64,000 nucleotides of DNA from Stereocaulon alpinum. Taxonomy: Eukaryota > Ascomycota > Lecanoromycetes > Lecanorales > Stereocaulaceae. The position numbers and the translations under genes are program-made. The DNA lies in contig JAEUBA010000061.1 in assembly GCA_018257865.1 (NCBI GenBank), positions 1-64,000 on the forward strand, in the 5' to 3' direction. The notes beneath the pieces were generated by a model, which saw only the letters and a program-made list of their open reading frames with translations, had not been told where the DNA came from and did not search any database. Numbering within the stretch: the first letter of the stretch is position 1; every line of letters starts with the position of its first letter. This document shows positions 33,828-44,764 of this stretch, one piece after another.

Positions 33828-34312
33828 ATGTTGCAATCACTTAGGGCTTCGGTTGGTTCAATTGAGGTATGCCAAAGCTTTCATGAGCTATACTAACATC
33901 TTGAAGCGCCTGGCAGTGACCCGCGTAGCCGGGCAACAAGCTGTTCTCCAGCGCCGGACATATCTTGCTCCCACAGCAGCTTTGCGAGGTCTGTAATCAA
34001 TGCGTACTTCTATAGCGATCGATAGACTGACTCCGTACTGAAGCCGACATCGTCCAGGATTTGTACATCAAAGAAATCAAGGCCTATAAAACACCCTCGG
34101 TGAAGCTATCGGACGCAGAAGGCCATGTACAAAAGTTCTCTCCACCGAAAGCGCCCAAATCTCCTGAAGAAGGCGACATTGCGAGTGATCTGAAGGCGTA
34201 CGAGCAACAGCAGCCCGAAGTTGAGGGTCAATCAGGTGGAGAAGAGGCTACAGCTGTGGAGGAAGATTGGTTCGAAGACGACGAGGAAGAGGAAGCAGCT
34301 CCGGCCCATTAG
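33828..34312 (+). CDS. ATP14: Mitochondrial F1Fo ATP synthase subunit h
   Basis: Join 33828-33866, 33907-33988, 34044-34312 gives 129 residues. The first exon is only 13 codons. Both introns (40 and 55 nt) have GTATGC/GTCTGT donors and AAG acceptors, and all phases close. Residues 1-35 are basic and hydroxylated with no acids at the start, a mitochondrial presequence (cleavage probably near QRRTYLAP). The mature part begins ADIVQDLYIKEIKAYKTP, then HVQKFSPPKAPKSPEE, and ends in a strongly acidic tail (EEDWFEDDEEEE). That is the pattern of subunit h of the peripheral stalk. The first intron is at the lower length limit, so the donor could differ, but the frame fit is exact. Confidence 0.9.
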
Positions 34313-35266
34313 ACTTGTACATATACACATTCGACTTCCCAAGCCTTTAGAGGATACAATCCAGTGTTCTTTTATACTCCACTCGCAGCTGGGTATGGAC
34401 TGCATGCTCAGTAAAGTTCTGGCCCATGAGAAGAATGGCTAGCCCGCAGTCAAACATCGTCTGGCATGCTCAGCTATTCTGCTCAGCTCTTCTCATGCAT
34501 GCAAGTGCTGTCACCATGAAGGCCCCTAACTCTTGGGCCTTCGACCCTGGTACAGAAAGGACCTTTTTACCCGGAAAGTGGCCACTCCTAAGTGCCTTAT
34601 TCTATGCCAGCTAGCCGTATAGTCCTATAAAACACTAGTCGGACTGACTCCATGATCACTCAATCTACCGGTAAATGGTAGAGCCGGGTTAAGATCTCAT
34701 CCTTCGGCTGTTGGTTGGAGACGAAACAGCCGTCACTTCATCATGCCAATCCGGTTCGTAACCCCTCAGACAATGACGGGACTACTCTGTCAACAAGATC
34801 TGTCCATATACACTACCAGCAGTCAGCTCGAGCCTCCTGTTTGTATAACTCCTCGGTAATGGATTGATTTCAACGCTCTGATAGTGAGCGGCAATGTCAT
34901 ATCAGCTATAGAGATTATTCGCAGCGCCCCAAAGGTTTGAGATATTAGTATTTCGTTGTTCGGACATGGCCCAACCGGTCGTGCACGATTCTGAATGGTT
35001 AGTGATTGGAGTCCTGTCCGAATTAGCAAATGCCGAGGTGTTTGGACTCTTGGGTGCGCGAATTCTTTCTGCATAGTAGAATCCCCGCACAGCTCCTGCG
35101 TCCCCGCTTATGCCAATGCCACCTATTACGTTAAGCTTACGGCTCTGCTGCTATCGTGAATGTGCAGATAGCTAATGATGGGCCAGGATGAGTATCTCTG
35201 CTCACTTTGGCCTCCCTCAGGACCTCCGTGGCGGCTGTGTGCGAATTGCCAATCCGAAGCAGTGAG
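34313..35266. other. Intergenic, no gene seen
   Basis: About 950 bp between two plus-strand genes. It contains short frames on both strands with no family resemblance, and normal base composition. It presumably carries the ATP14 3' UTR and the aquaglyceroporin promoter. Confidence 0.4.
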
Positions 35267-36552
35267 ATGGCAACGCAACCAGTAAGCTCGGGAATTCATG
35301 ACTGGCAGCTGGCCAACGCCCCAACGGAAGTTATAGAGAAGAGCAGCTTGAAAGAAAGCAATGCAAAGCCTACACAGCAAGCGAAGCTTAGCAGTCGGGG
35401 CCAGACTCTTTCTTCCGTCAGAACATACCTTGGTCTCCACCCAGATGCCCCCATTGACGACGAACATGAGGATCTCGAGCATCACGAGTTGCTATGGAGC
35501 CGCATAAGGCTTGTCCTACGAGAGCCTTTTGCCGAGTTCTTTGGGGTATTCATAATGGTCATGTTCGGAGACGGTTCGGTCGCCCAGGTTCTGCTCAGTA
35601 GTAACGCTGCTGGCAATGCCGGCACGATATCCACCTCAGCTCCAGGAGGAAGCGGATATGGGAATTATCAGTCCATATCTTGGGGGTAGGTGTCCCCACT
35701 CATGATCAAGTCCAAGGACGCGCTAATCGGCAATGTAGCTGGGGATTGGGTGTCATGTTAGGTATATATGTTGCAGGTGACAGTGGAGGATTTTTGAACC
35801 CGGCCGTCTCCTTCTGCTTCTGTCTATACCGCGGGCTACCCTGGAAAATATTCCCTATCTATCTGGTTGCCCAATTCCTTGGTGGTTTCGTTGCCGCGGG
35901 GGTGATATACGCCAATTACGTGAATGCTATCAACAACTACGAAGGTTATGGAATACGTACAGTTCCTCCTTCCAAGACTGCCACCGGTATGAACCCAAAA
36001 ACTTGTCCTTTCACGCCCTGTCTACCACCAATCCAGAGAGGTCAGACACACTTGCTGACTTTCCATCAAGCTGGAGTATTCTGTACCTACCCACAAGCTT
36101 ACTTGAGTAAGGCCAGTCAATTCTTCTCTGAGTTCATTACATCGACATTGCTTATGTTTGTCATATTCGCACTCAAGGACGAATCGAACCAAGGGGCAAT
36201 GGGCAAGTCTGGAGCGGGTCACATGTTTCCGTTGGCATTGTTCTTTTTGATTTTCGGATTGGGGGCTTGCTTCGGAGTTGAGACTGGTTATGCCATAAAC
36301 CTAGCTCGAGACTTGGGTCCGCGGTTGATGTCCTATATCTTGGGATATGGTCCCGAGGTCTGGAGTGCCGGAGACTACTACTTTTGGGTCCCTCTCGTCG
36401 CATCATTCGTTGGATGTACTTTTGGTGGGTTTCTATACGATGCTTTCATATATACCGGACCCGAAAGTCCAATCAATACCCCTTGGATGGGGCTGAAACG
36501 ACTGGTGCGGCCAGACAGACCCCGGAAAAGAGGGACAAGGTCGGCTGCATGA
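35267..36552 (+). CDS. Aquaglyceroporin (MIP family, Fps1-like)
   Basis: Join 35267-35685, 35739-35986, 36071-36552 gives 382 residues. The start is the first ATG in frame (MATQPVSSG). A cytosolic N-terminus of about 90 residues precedes six membrane segments and two half-helices. The first pore motif is GGFLNPAVSF. The second reads GYAINLARDLGPR, that is NLA in place of NPA, with the downstream Asp (RD) typical of glycerol facilitators. The same NLA is known in yeast Fps1. The protein therefore probably passes glycerol or other small polyols across the plasma membrane in osmotic control. Intron 2 is 84 nt, a multiple of three, without stops. Retention would add 28 residues in an extracellular loop, but splicing restores the usual TATAGVFCTYP. 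There is a basic C-terminal tail. Confidence 0.9.
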
Positions 36553-37484
36553 TCGATTTCGTGGTACCTAAAGGCAGTCAAGAGAGGTGCGGAGTCTGAA
36601 GGAGCTCAAGTGAAGATCTATACTCATTAAAATGGTTCTATGACTGAATTAATTGTACAATAGAGTTAGCTTCTCCCAAGTGAGACGACGAAGCACAGGT
36701 CAAGGAGTAATGGACTTTAGTGCCTGTGATCTGCGGTTATACTCTTAGAATTGCTTCCAGCATAGCATTTTCTTTGAGTGCATTCCATTCGATCTTGCAA
36801 GACGTCAAGTTCAGGGGACATCAAAGACGAGTATGGCTTTCGAGAAGTCTAATGGATACGTCGAGCACTACGTAGTGGCAAGTATCTTGGCAACGGCATC
36901 GGATCACACTTGTTTGAGCTTTAGGTGGCCTGTGCAATTTGTCGGGCTAATCTATCGAATGTTAGCACCAAACCCTCCGATCTAAGTTCATGCATACTTC
37001 TCTTTGCAATCACAGTGGCTGATGCAGTGAGGACACGTCACAGTTTCAACACCCTGTGATGACGCGGTCCCCGTAGGTTGAGACGCAGGATTACCTTTCG
37101 AGATAACACGAGCTTCGGCTTGGGTTCTGTTGTGCACAAGTCGAACACTTTGATTGAATACCAAGAGCTACCGGAGTCGTGAGTAGGTTCATCAAGAAGG
37201 CGAGGATCTGGGGTGTCTTCGTAACGTGGCTGCAGCTCCTTCCCGGCTGGATTCGACGCACAGATGTGGAAACTGTTTCGATTAGTGAATGCAGGGTGAC
37301 CTCTTACGGTTTAAGGTTTTATTCGGATCAGTAGTTGTGTGCGGTTTAAAGTTTGTGCAACCTGGTACTAGGCAGACGTATTGCCACTTCTCAGTACCTT
37401 TCGTATCAATACCTTGGGGACCGGACTCGGTATTATATGTTCGAGTATCACTAGTGGCGATTAGCTTATCTAAGGTGTCAGAGC
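36553..37484. other. Intergenic, no gene seen
   Basis: About 930 bp between the aquaglyceroporin and the copia element. It keeps CA/TG at normal frequency, so it escaped RIP. The 80-codon plus-strand frame at 37289-37531 runs into the LTR and is probably chance. Confidence 0.4.
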
Positions 37485-37489
37485 CTTTT
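37485..37489 (+). repeat. Target-site duplication (left copy)
   Basis: The 5 bp ccttt directly before the 5' LTR is repeated directly after the 3' LTR (42427-42431). A 5-bp duplication is the usual Ty1/copia integration footprint. Confidence 0.85.
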
Positions 37490-37755
37490 GTTGAATATTC
37501 GCTCTATGGCTTGCAGGCTTGGCGGTCTTAGCAATGATCAGCCGCTAGAGCGATCTTGGACATAATCGGCCGCTAGTGGCCCACAGGCAGAATTTTCATA
37601 TATAGCAGAAATTCTCCTTTATTTCCTCTGTATATAATGTAATACTAAGCAGTCTAATATATAGCTACTGCTGGTTAATTAAGCTATATCGTTACCTATA
37701 AGAGGTTCCTATAAGAGGTTCCTATAACATTATACCGAATAAGCCTATTCTAATA
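37490..37755 (+). repeat. 5' LTR of the copia element (266 bp)
   Basis: It starts tgttgaatattcgc and ends cctattctaata. It matches the 3' LTR apart from transitions and a 12-bp tandem duplication (ataagaggttcc) near its 3' end, which the 3' LTR lacks. The outer ~170 bp keep CA/TG; the inner end is converted to TA. Confidence 0.93.
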
Positions 37756-37849
37756 GGTTATAAGCCTAGTCTAGTGCTTATATCTACCGCAGAAGCCGTA
37801 GGTTGCTTAATACTAGAGATTTTAATATAACTTAAATCTAAAGCTATTA

Positions 37850-40800
37850 GCGAAGCTGCTACTATAACTAGCTATTAGAATATAGCGAAGCTTAATAGAG
37901 CAGATAACTACTTAGTATAAGAGGTAGTAGTTAGGTTAGAGTTAATCTAAGTAGATCTATTCGATATCCTTAAAGATAGCTATATTATTCCTACCTTTAC
38001 TAAAGAGGTTATTAAAGATCTAGACCTAATAGTTAGTAGGCTAGATAGATATAACTACGCTAAATATATATTAGTTAATAGAAAAGCTCTAGTAACTATC
38101 TACCTAGTAATTAAAATATATATCTATATATAGATTAAGACTTTTACCGAAGGTCGATAAGCCTAGAAGAAACTAAAAGAGCTATATAGCGAGAATATAG
38201 ATATAATATTCGAAGTAGCCCTCTATAAGCTCTTAAGGTTAAAGCTATTAGACTATAAAGACGTCCCTACCTACCTATTAGCTTTTAAAGAATATATAGC
38301 GAAGATAGATAAAATAGGGAGTTCTATTAACTATAAGTAAAGGGTTACCTACTATAAAAGAGGGCTTCTATAATACCTATAATAATATATATTTACTATA
38401 TCCTAGTACGACGTTCGAAATAAAAGGGAAGTTAATCTTAACTTTATTATAACTAAGCTTAAGAACTATATATAATCTAATTAACTAAACGAGAGGACTA
38501 ATAAGACTAGCGTACGACGCGGCTATAGCGGAAATAATATTAAGAAAGGTTAGAGATTAAGATAAGGGTCTATATCTAAGAGTAAGGATTAAGATAATTA
38601 TAAGTATAATAGTAAGCTATATAGATACGGTAAAAATTACTATTTATAATATCCTAATAAGAAACCTTACTAAGTGAAGAAACGTAAGGATAAGGATAAA
38701 GATAGTAAGAAGGATAGTAATAATAAAGTCGCCTCTACCCTATCTATATATAATATAAAAGTCTTCTCTATTACTCTAAAACTACTAGATAATATAAGCT
38801 AATTAAATAGATTATATACTATTATTATCGATAGCGGCGACGAGGAATATACCTATTAGGATTGTTCCAAATTTAAAGACTATACTACTATTAAGAATAT
38901 ATACGTTAGCGGCGTTACTAATAGTATCCTAGAAGTTAAAGGTATAGGGACCGTTATAATCCCTACCGTAATTAATAGTTAAGTACTGCTATTTAATTTA
39001 CTAAATATAAGGTATATACCTAAGATAAGGTATAACTTACTATCGACTACTTAATTAGATATTAAGGGTTATACCTATACTAGAGGTAATAGCTATAAGG
39101 AGTTCTTAAATAAGGATAGTAATACTATCCTCTAAGGGGAACTTTATAATAGGACCTACTACCTTACTACCTTATAGGATATAAATACGTTAATAATTAA
39201 TCGCCTTAAATTAAGTAAGCTAGCTAAGAATAATATATCCTAGACTACTTAGTATCGCTATTTTAGATATATTAGTATAGAAGCTACGAAGGCTATTACT
39301 AAGAATACTAGTATTAACTATAAGGCAGCTAACCGCCTCTAGAAGGATAAACCGTAGGAACTATATAAGGCTTATATATCTAGTAAGATTTACTATATAC
39401 TATTAAGAATACCTATTACTCGATTAACTATAAAAGGGTAGACGTTATTAATAGACCTATTAATAGCTAGTAACGTTATTATACTAGGAGGCTATAAATA
39501 TATCCTAATAGTAACGTGCGAGGCTACCGGCTTCGTACGAATTACCTACCTATAAGACTACGCAGGCCTATACTACTACCTTAAATAGGAATTAAAATAC
39601 TTAGATACTAAGGGGATAAAAGTCGCTTATATTAGGAGCGATAACGAATTCTTATACTTAGCTACTTACGGCGAGTTATACCAGCGCTAGGGTATCGAAG
39701 TAATCCCTACTATTATCTATAATCCTTCGTAAAACGGAATTATAGAGTATCTTAATAGGACGCTATTCTAGCGAGTTAAAGCAGTCCTCTATAATTTAGG
39801 GCTATAGTAAGGTTTCTAAGGTAAGGCGATATACTATATTATATATATTATTAATCTAATCCTTAGTAAGAAGGATAGGAAAAGCCTATTTAAAAAGTAG
39901 TATAGCTATAAGCCGTAGGCTACTTACCTTAAGCTATTCGGTTATATATATTACGCCTATAACGTATTACCGTCGCTAAAAAAGCTAGATAATAAGGCTA
40001 TTAAGTATCGCTTTTTAGGATACGAAGGTAAGTTAATATACCGCCTATAGAATATAAAGAATAAGAGGACTTTCTAATTACCCTATATAGTATTCGATAA
40101 AAAGGCGAAGACTTTACTAGATACTCTAGAGAGTATATTTTTTAAAGATACTAATATAGAAGCAGACGACTTCTATATATAGGACTTCCTAATAGTAGGA
40201 AGCCCGCTACTAGAGTCTTATATCTTAGACTTAGAGGGAGCCTTAGTTTTAGAGGGAGCCTTAACTTAGGATAACGTCAGCAGGGAAGAAGATACCCAAT
40301 TAGCTAATAATTTAGATAATAAGGAAGAAGAGGAGGCAGCTACTAAGGCGTCTACTAAGGCGCCTACTAAGGTAACTACTACTGCTACTACTCCACCTCC
40401 TACGCAAGTACCTGCTAATATACTAGGTACTATACTAACTAGGAAGTTAACCTATCCGAAGAAAAATATTAACTATTTAGATATTAATAAAAAAGGCCTT
40501 ATAAGTAAAGAAAACGGCTTTAGCTCTCGCTTAACGAAGGTTATTAAGAGTACCGCCCTACTGCCTATATTAGTTAATAAGGCACTGAGTGGGATTAATA
40601 GTATAGAGTAGTAAGAAGCTCTTAACGCTAAAATAGAAAACTATCGCTACTAAGGGACGTTTAATCCCCTTTATAAGCTACCGCTAGGGACGAAGATCGT
40701 TAAAACCTAGTAGGTATTAGTATATAAGAAGGGACTAATAGGAAAGATTACTAAGTATAAAGCTCGCTAGGTTACTAAAGGTTTCAGCTAATAAAAAGGC

Positions 40801-42160
40801 GTTAATTAATAATAAAACCTTCTTATTAACTCTTAAGTAATTATTAATTCGCGTCTTAATAGCTATCGCTGCGAAATATAATATAGTTATAGAATTATTA
40901 GATATAGTCTTAGCGTTCTTTAAGGCGCTGCTATACTATAACGTCTAGGTAGAGTAACCGCTTAGATATACTAACGGAAAGCTAGGATACGCCTATAAAT
41001 TAAATAGAGTATTATACGGCTTAAAGTAAGTATCCTATAAATAGTATAAGACGCTATACGCTGAGCTAAAGAAGTACGGTTTCTAAAGAATTAAGTAGGA
41101 CTACTTAATCTTTATTAATAATATTACTAGGGTAATTATTAGAGCTTACGTTAATAATCTACTAATAATCGCGAAGGACTATAAGGATATTACTACTATT
41201 AAAGTAATACTAGATAAACGCTTCTAATTTAAATACCTTAGTAATATTAAAGAGTACTTAGGAATAGAAGTAGTAAGAACTAGATTTATACTTTATATTA
41301 ACTAGACTAAGTACGTCCGTAGCCTATTAGTTAAGCTAGGAATATAAGAGTATAGACTAGCTAGATCGCTAATAGAGTATAGCGAAATATAGCTAGTAGA
41401 AGAAGGAGTCTAAGCCTTACTAGATAAAGTTAAGGTATACTAGTCCCTAGTTAGGGCGTTAAATTAGCTTAGTACTATAACTAGGCCCGATATCAGTCTT
41501 ATAGTTAGTAGATTAGTAAGATTTAATAGGAATCCTACCGCTAAGTACCTACTAGCGGCTAAGCGAGTTATTAGATATTTATCTAAAACTCTAGATATCG
41601 GAATTACGTATAAGGCTAGTAGTAAGGAAGACCTATAAGGCTACTTAGACGCTTTATAGTATAATAGTTAGGAGACTAGTAGATCTACCGGAGCCTACGT
41701 ATATAAATTATATAATAGTATAATATCGTAGTTAACTAAGCTATAAAAGTAAGTTACCCTATCTTCTACTAAGTCTAAATATATAGCGGCAGTAGAGGCA
41801 GCTAAGGAAGGACTATTCCTAGGGCCTATAATTAAGAATCTAGGCTTTAATAATAGAGACTTTCTAGTAAGCCTAGTAGTTAATAATTAGGCTATAATTA
41901 AGCTAGCTTCTAATCTAGCTAATTATAGCGCGATAAAGTATATTAGGATACGCTACTACTTTATAAGGGAATTAGTAGGCGAAACTAAGGAAATCGCTCT
42001 CCGCTAGGTTAATATAAAGTTATAGTATACTAACCCCCTAATAAAGCTATTAGGTCCTAGTACCTGCGGCCCTGCTAGAGGCCTACTAGGTCTAGCGGCG
42101 GGTAAAAGATAAAGCTATATAGGTAATATAGTAGAGTAGTAGACCTCGCTGTTACTATAA
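37850..42160 (+). pseudogene. copia gag-pol, destroyed by RIP
   Basis: Domains read through the stops, in order. Gag: KKLKELYSENIDII near 38170. Zinc knuckle remnant: YRYGKNYY near 38620, where Cys codons are now Tyr or Gly. Protease: IDSGDEE near 38828. Integrase core: LLIDLLIASN near 39455, IRSDNEF near 39635 and NGIIEYLNRT near 39735. Reverse transcriptase: DIVLAFFKALL near 40905, YGLK near 41020, and YVNN in place of YVDD at 41147-41158. RNase H: GAYVYKLYNSIIS near 41690, LSSTKSKYIAAVEAAKEG near 41760 and a C-terminal TNPLIKLL near 42030. Many Trp/Gln codons are now TAG/TAA. Confidence 0.88.
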
Positions 42161-42172
42161 GCTTAGAGGGAG

Positions 42173-42426
42173 TATTAAATATTCGCTCTATAGCTTATAG
42201 GCTTAGCGGTCTTAGTAATAATTAGCCGCTAAAGCGATCTTAGATATAATCGGCCGCTAGTGGCCTACAGGCAGAATTTTAATATATAGTAGAAATTCTC
42301 CTTTATTTCCTCTGTATATAATATAATACTAAGCAGTCTAATATATAGCTACTGCTGGTCAATCAAGCTGCATCGTTACCTACAAGAGGTTCCTATGACA
42401 TCATACCGAATAAGCCTATTCTAATA
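42173..42426 (+). repeat. 3' LTR of the copia element (254 bp)
   Basis: It starts tattaaatattcgc (the TG start changed to TA) and ends cctattctaata. The outer ~80 bp (from about 42347) keep CA/TG words such as gtcaatcaagctgcatcg; the inner part is TA-converted. This is the mirror image of the 5' LTR. Confidence 0.93.
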
Positions 42427-43021
42427 CCTTTCCCCAGATGACTCGTGAAGCAAGCCGAGCTTCTCATGATTGAATTACGGCATCCCATCCCACCGTGACT
42501 ATCCCAATGGCCGAAGCCATGTTCCATTGATGTCATATGCTGTTTGGGAATACCTGGAGGCGGCTTTGTGACATGAAGGTCCACTGTACGACAACTTGTT
42601 TTGTACGTAGCTACTAGGACAATGAAGGATCGTTCAGTTTCCCGGGCTGGTAACAGATGTCCAGCCTTCTGCACGGATATTGAAATTCTATAGTCGGTAG
42701 CATGAAACCGTTCGGTCGACTAGAAGAGAAGATTTGTCATAATCTAGTTGTAAGTGTTGTACTTGGTAATTGAGCTTTCTTTCGACAAGGAGACATCTTC
42801 AACATATCGATGCTTCAATGAGTACAGAAGTACAATAGCACGAACCAACGAAAGACCCGCATACGCGCAAGAGCTACCCAGTCCAAAAGCTATGACACAG
42901 CGCGAAATCTCGCTTCATCTGCGCAGACTAGCTGTATCGATTGTGCAGATCCCAATCGCCCTGACCCTCTCTCACCAGCATAGCTCATAATTGTATCAAC
43001 ACCGTCGAAGCTCCACCATCC
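42427..43021. other. Right copia flank; possible lost coding tail
   Basis: It begins with the right ccttt target-site copy. On the minus strand the frame of the next gene stays open beyond its TAG (43024-43022) for 43 codons, to a second TAG at 42892-42890. The rest (42432-42889) shows no gene. The small frames there are probably chance. Confidence 0.5.
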
Positions 43022-43963
43022 CTACGTACTATCCACCTTCCGTAGCACGTACTCCGTATTCACTTCCAGATCTTCAAGCCCGCTGTACTTGTAAGCGGGA
43101 TCGAACGTCCTGTGCTCGACATAAGGCACTCCAGGCTCAAGACGCAAGAAGTCTTCACGCAGCCAAGGGCCGTCATCGTTGCCACTGTCGATCAAATCGG
43201 GTGCGAGACGTTTCCTGGTAGCTCCGTCAAGGATCTCCATGTCGGTATTACCGGCTTTGGTGCTGTCTCGCTCTGCGAGAACGGTGATTGGTGTCCCTGC
43301 GTGGGAGGTGAAGGTTAGAGAGAACGAAAGTTTTGGGTTGCTGGAGAGGGACATGGTCGAGGGTGCAGAAAGCGAGACGGATACCTCGGGTGCAGGTGTA
43401 AGTTCGCTGCGAGTGTCGAATGTGATTGTGTTGTCAATGTACGGTGGCTCGCAACGTAGAGGTGGCGTTTCCGGAGGTGGGAGCTTTCGGTATGTCTTGA
43501 AATACTCGCTGATTGTCTCTTGGGAGTCATAGGTCCACCATTGGAGCGCTGCTGAAGGCTTGCATTGGATTTTGTACGTAAAATCTGGCTTCAGCGCACG
43601 CAGATCGAAAGTGAACTCATAATCTCGCGGGTTGGTAGCTGTGGTGAAAGTCATGTAATTAGACCTATTGGGCTCGAGGGTCAATTGTGGTGGGCATGCT
43701 GCTTCCGGACTGATCGATTGGGATCCCTGACTGGATTCGAGGACAGAGATTCGTTGGCCGGATTCCACATCCGTGCATTCAATGCATCGAGATACCAAGA
43801 ATTCTTTCAGTCCAATATGATCATTACAGCCACTTCGAATCAGCGTAACAGACTGTCCGCTTGTGAGAATGAGGAAAATTACAAGACTAAAGCGAGATTG
43901 ATGGTTCAACAAGCAGAGTCTGTCTGCCTGGAGGCGCAGAGTGAGCATGGGTTGAGATGCCAT
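43022..43963 (-). CDS. Unknown fungal protein, possibly truncated
   Basis: A 313-residue intronless frame beginning MASQPMLTLRLQADRLCLLN. I can name no characterised family. The content alternates beta-prone segments. The first half holds FTTATNPRDYEFTFDLRALK and TYKIQCKP...WWTY, and the second SVSLSAPSTMSLSSNPKLSF, TSHAGTPITVLAERDS and LEPGVPYVEHRTF, suggesting two related beta-sandwich-like halves. A single hydrophobic stretch near residue 30 is too internal for a clear signal peptide. The frame ends abruptly at TAG after EYVLRKVDST. The same frame continues open for 43 codons with coding-like content (GWWSFDGVDTIMSYAGERG). The stop may therefore be a nonsense mutation. The gene lies 0.6 kb from the RIP-treated copia element. 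Confidence 0.7.
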   Translation of the reverse strand: MASQPMLTLRLQADRLCLLNHQSRFSLVIFLILTSGQSVTLIRSGCNDHIGLKEFLVSRCIECTDVESGQRISVLESSQGSQSISPEAACPPQLTLEPNRSNYMTFTTATNPRDYEFTFDLRALKPDFTYKIQCKPSAALQWWTYDSQETISEYFKTYRKLPPPETPPLRCEPPYIDNTITFDTRSELTPAPEVSVSLSAPSTMSLSSNPKLSFSLTFTSHAGTPITVLAERDSTKAGNTDMEILDGATRKRLAPDLIDSGNDDGPWLREDFLRLEPGVPYVEHRTFDPAYKYSGLEDLEVNTEYVLRKVDST

Positions 43964-44764
43964 GGCTTTGTGGATACAGTAGGCGCGGATGCTATTTAGC
44001 GGTTGGCGGGGAGGGTCAAGTAAGGACTACTATATCTTGGGCGACGAGTCCTAGCAGTCGGGTTTCAGAGGCGTCCAACAATATCGAATTATAGTTTTCG
44101 GAATTTAAAGACATGAGATGGCATCACGTGCATCGACATACACATCAGCATAGACCAAGATATACCGTGCTAAGGTGCTGCGCCGACAGTCTGCAAAATG
44201 TGCCCTGTACATGATCGTCGAAGCCTTCTTGGCATTCCTGTTCTACCTGCGCCTTGTGTTTTATGAATCGAGTTGTTTGCGAGGACCTTGATAGCAACTC
44301 AAAAGTGGCGGTGCTATTTCGCAGTCAGGCGTACTCTATTTGAAACTTGGCTAATCGGACGGAACATCGGTAGATCCAGTTTCAGTGATCCAATTATGTT
44401 GGAAATTGTACTAATCACAAGGCATGAAATAACCAACCAACCAGCTGAACCCAATTTGTTACTAAATAGTTTCCTTAAACATGAGAAGCCTTACCTTATC
44501 GCTGCACGTTTCAAGTTATATATACTACCGAATTCAACAGTACAATCCGTTATGGGGGCTGTCAAATCTCCCGTACTCTTGCAAGTGGTAGTCTTTCCGT
44601 CGCTGAAATGTAAGCTGTCGTGTCTATTGGCTTACGGGCTGTGAAGACATACTCCGTGTAGGACATGTCTATATAAGTCTGAATGGTACCTCTCGTCTTC
44701 AGCACTTTGTGTGCATCCAGAACACAATGGGCAAAGCAAACATTTAGACTGAGATCCATTCGTT
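43964..44764. promoter_or_regulatory. Divergent upstream region, no gene seen
   Basis: About 800 bp between the unknown minus-strand gene and the plus-strand secreted protein gene. The 123-codon plus frame at 44273-44644 has no recognisable domain. Composition is normal. Confidence 0.4.

Larger units (their letters stand above)
37490..42426 (+). mobile_element. Ty1/copia LTR retrotransposon, RIP-inactivated
   Basis: A 4937-bp element bounded by LTRs and ccttt duplications. Read through its stops on the plus strand, the domain order is Gag, zinc knuckle, protease, integrase, reverse transcriptase, RNase H. Integrase before reverse transcriptase defines the Copia superfamily. A purine tract (agaggga, about 42166-42172) lies directly before the 3' LTR. 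The interior is TA-saturated with stop codons in all frames. Because the LTRs, both duplications and all domains are still in place, this is one complete insertion mutated after it landed, not a patchwork. Confidence 0.93.

Noticed and set aside
34740..34780. Possible tRNA B-box (ggttcgtaacc)
   Set aside because: No matching A-box, acceptor stem or anticodon arm could be folded around it. No tRNA or rRNA gene was recognised elsewhere either.
37289..37531. 80-codon plus-strand frame crossing into the 5' LTR
   Set aside because: It starts in intergenic DNA and ends in LTR sequence without domain or homologous content; a chance frame.
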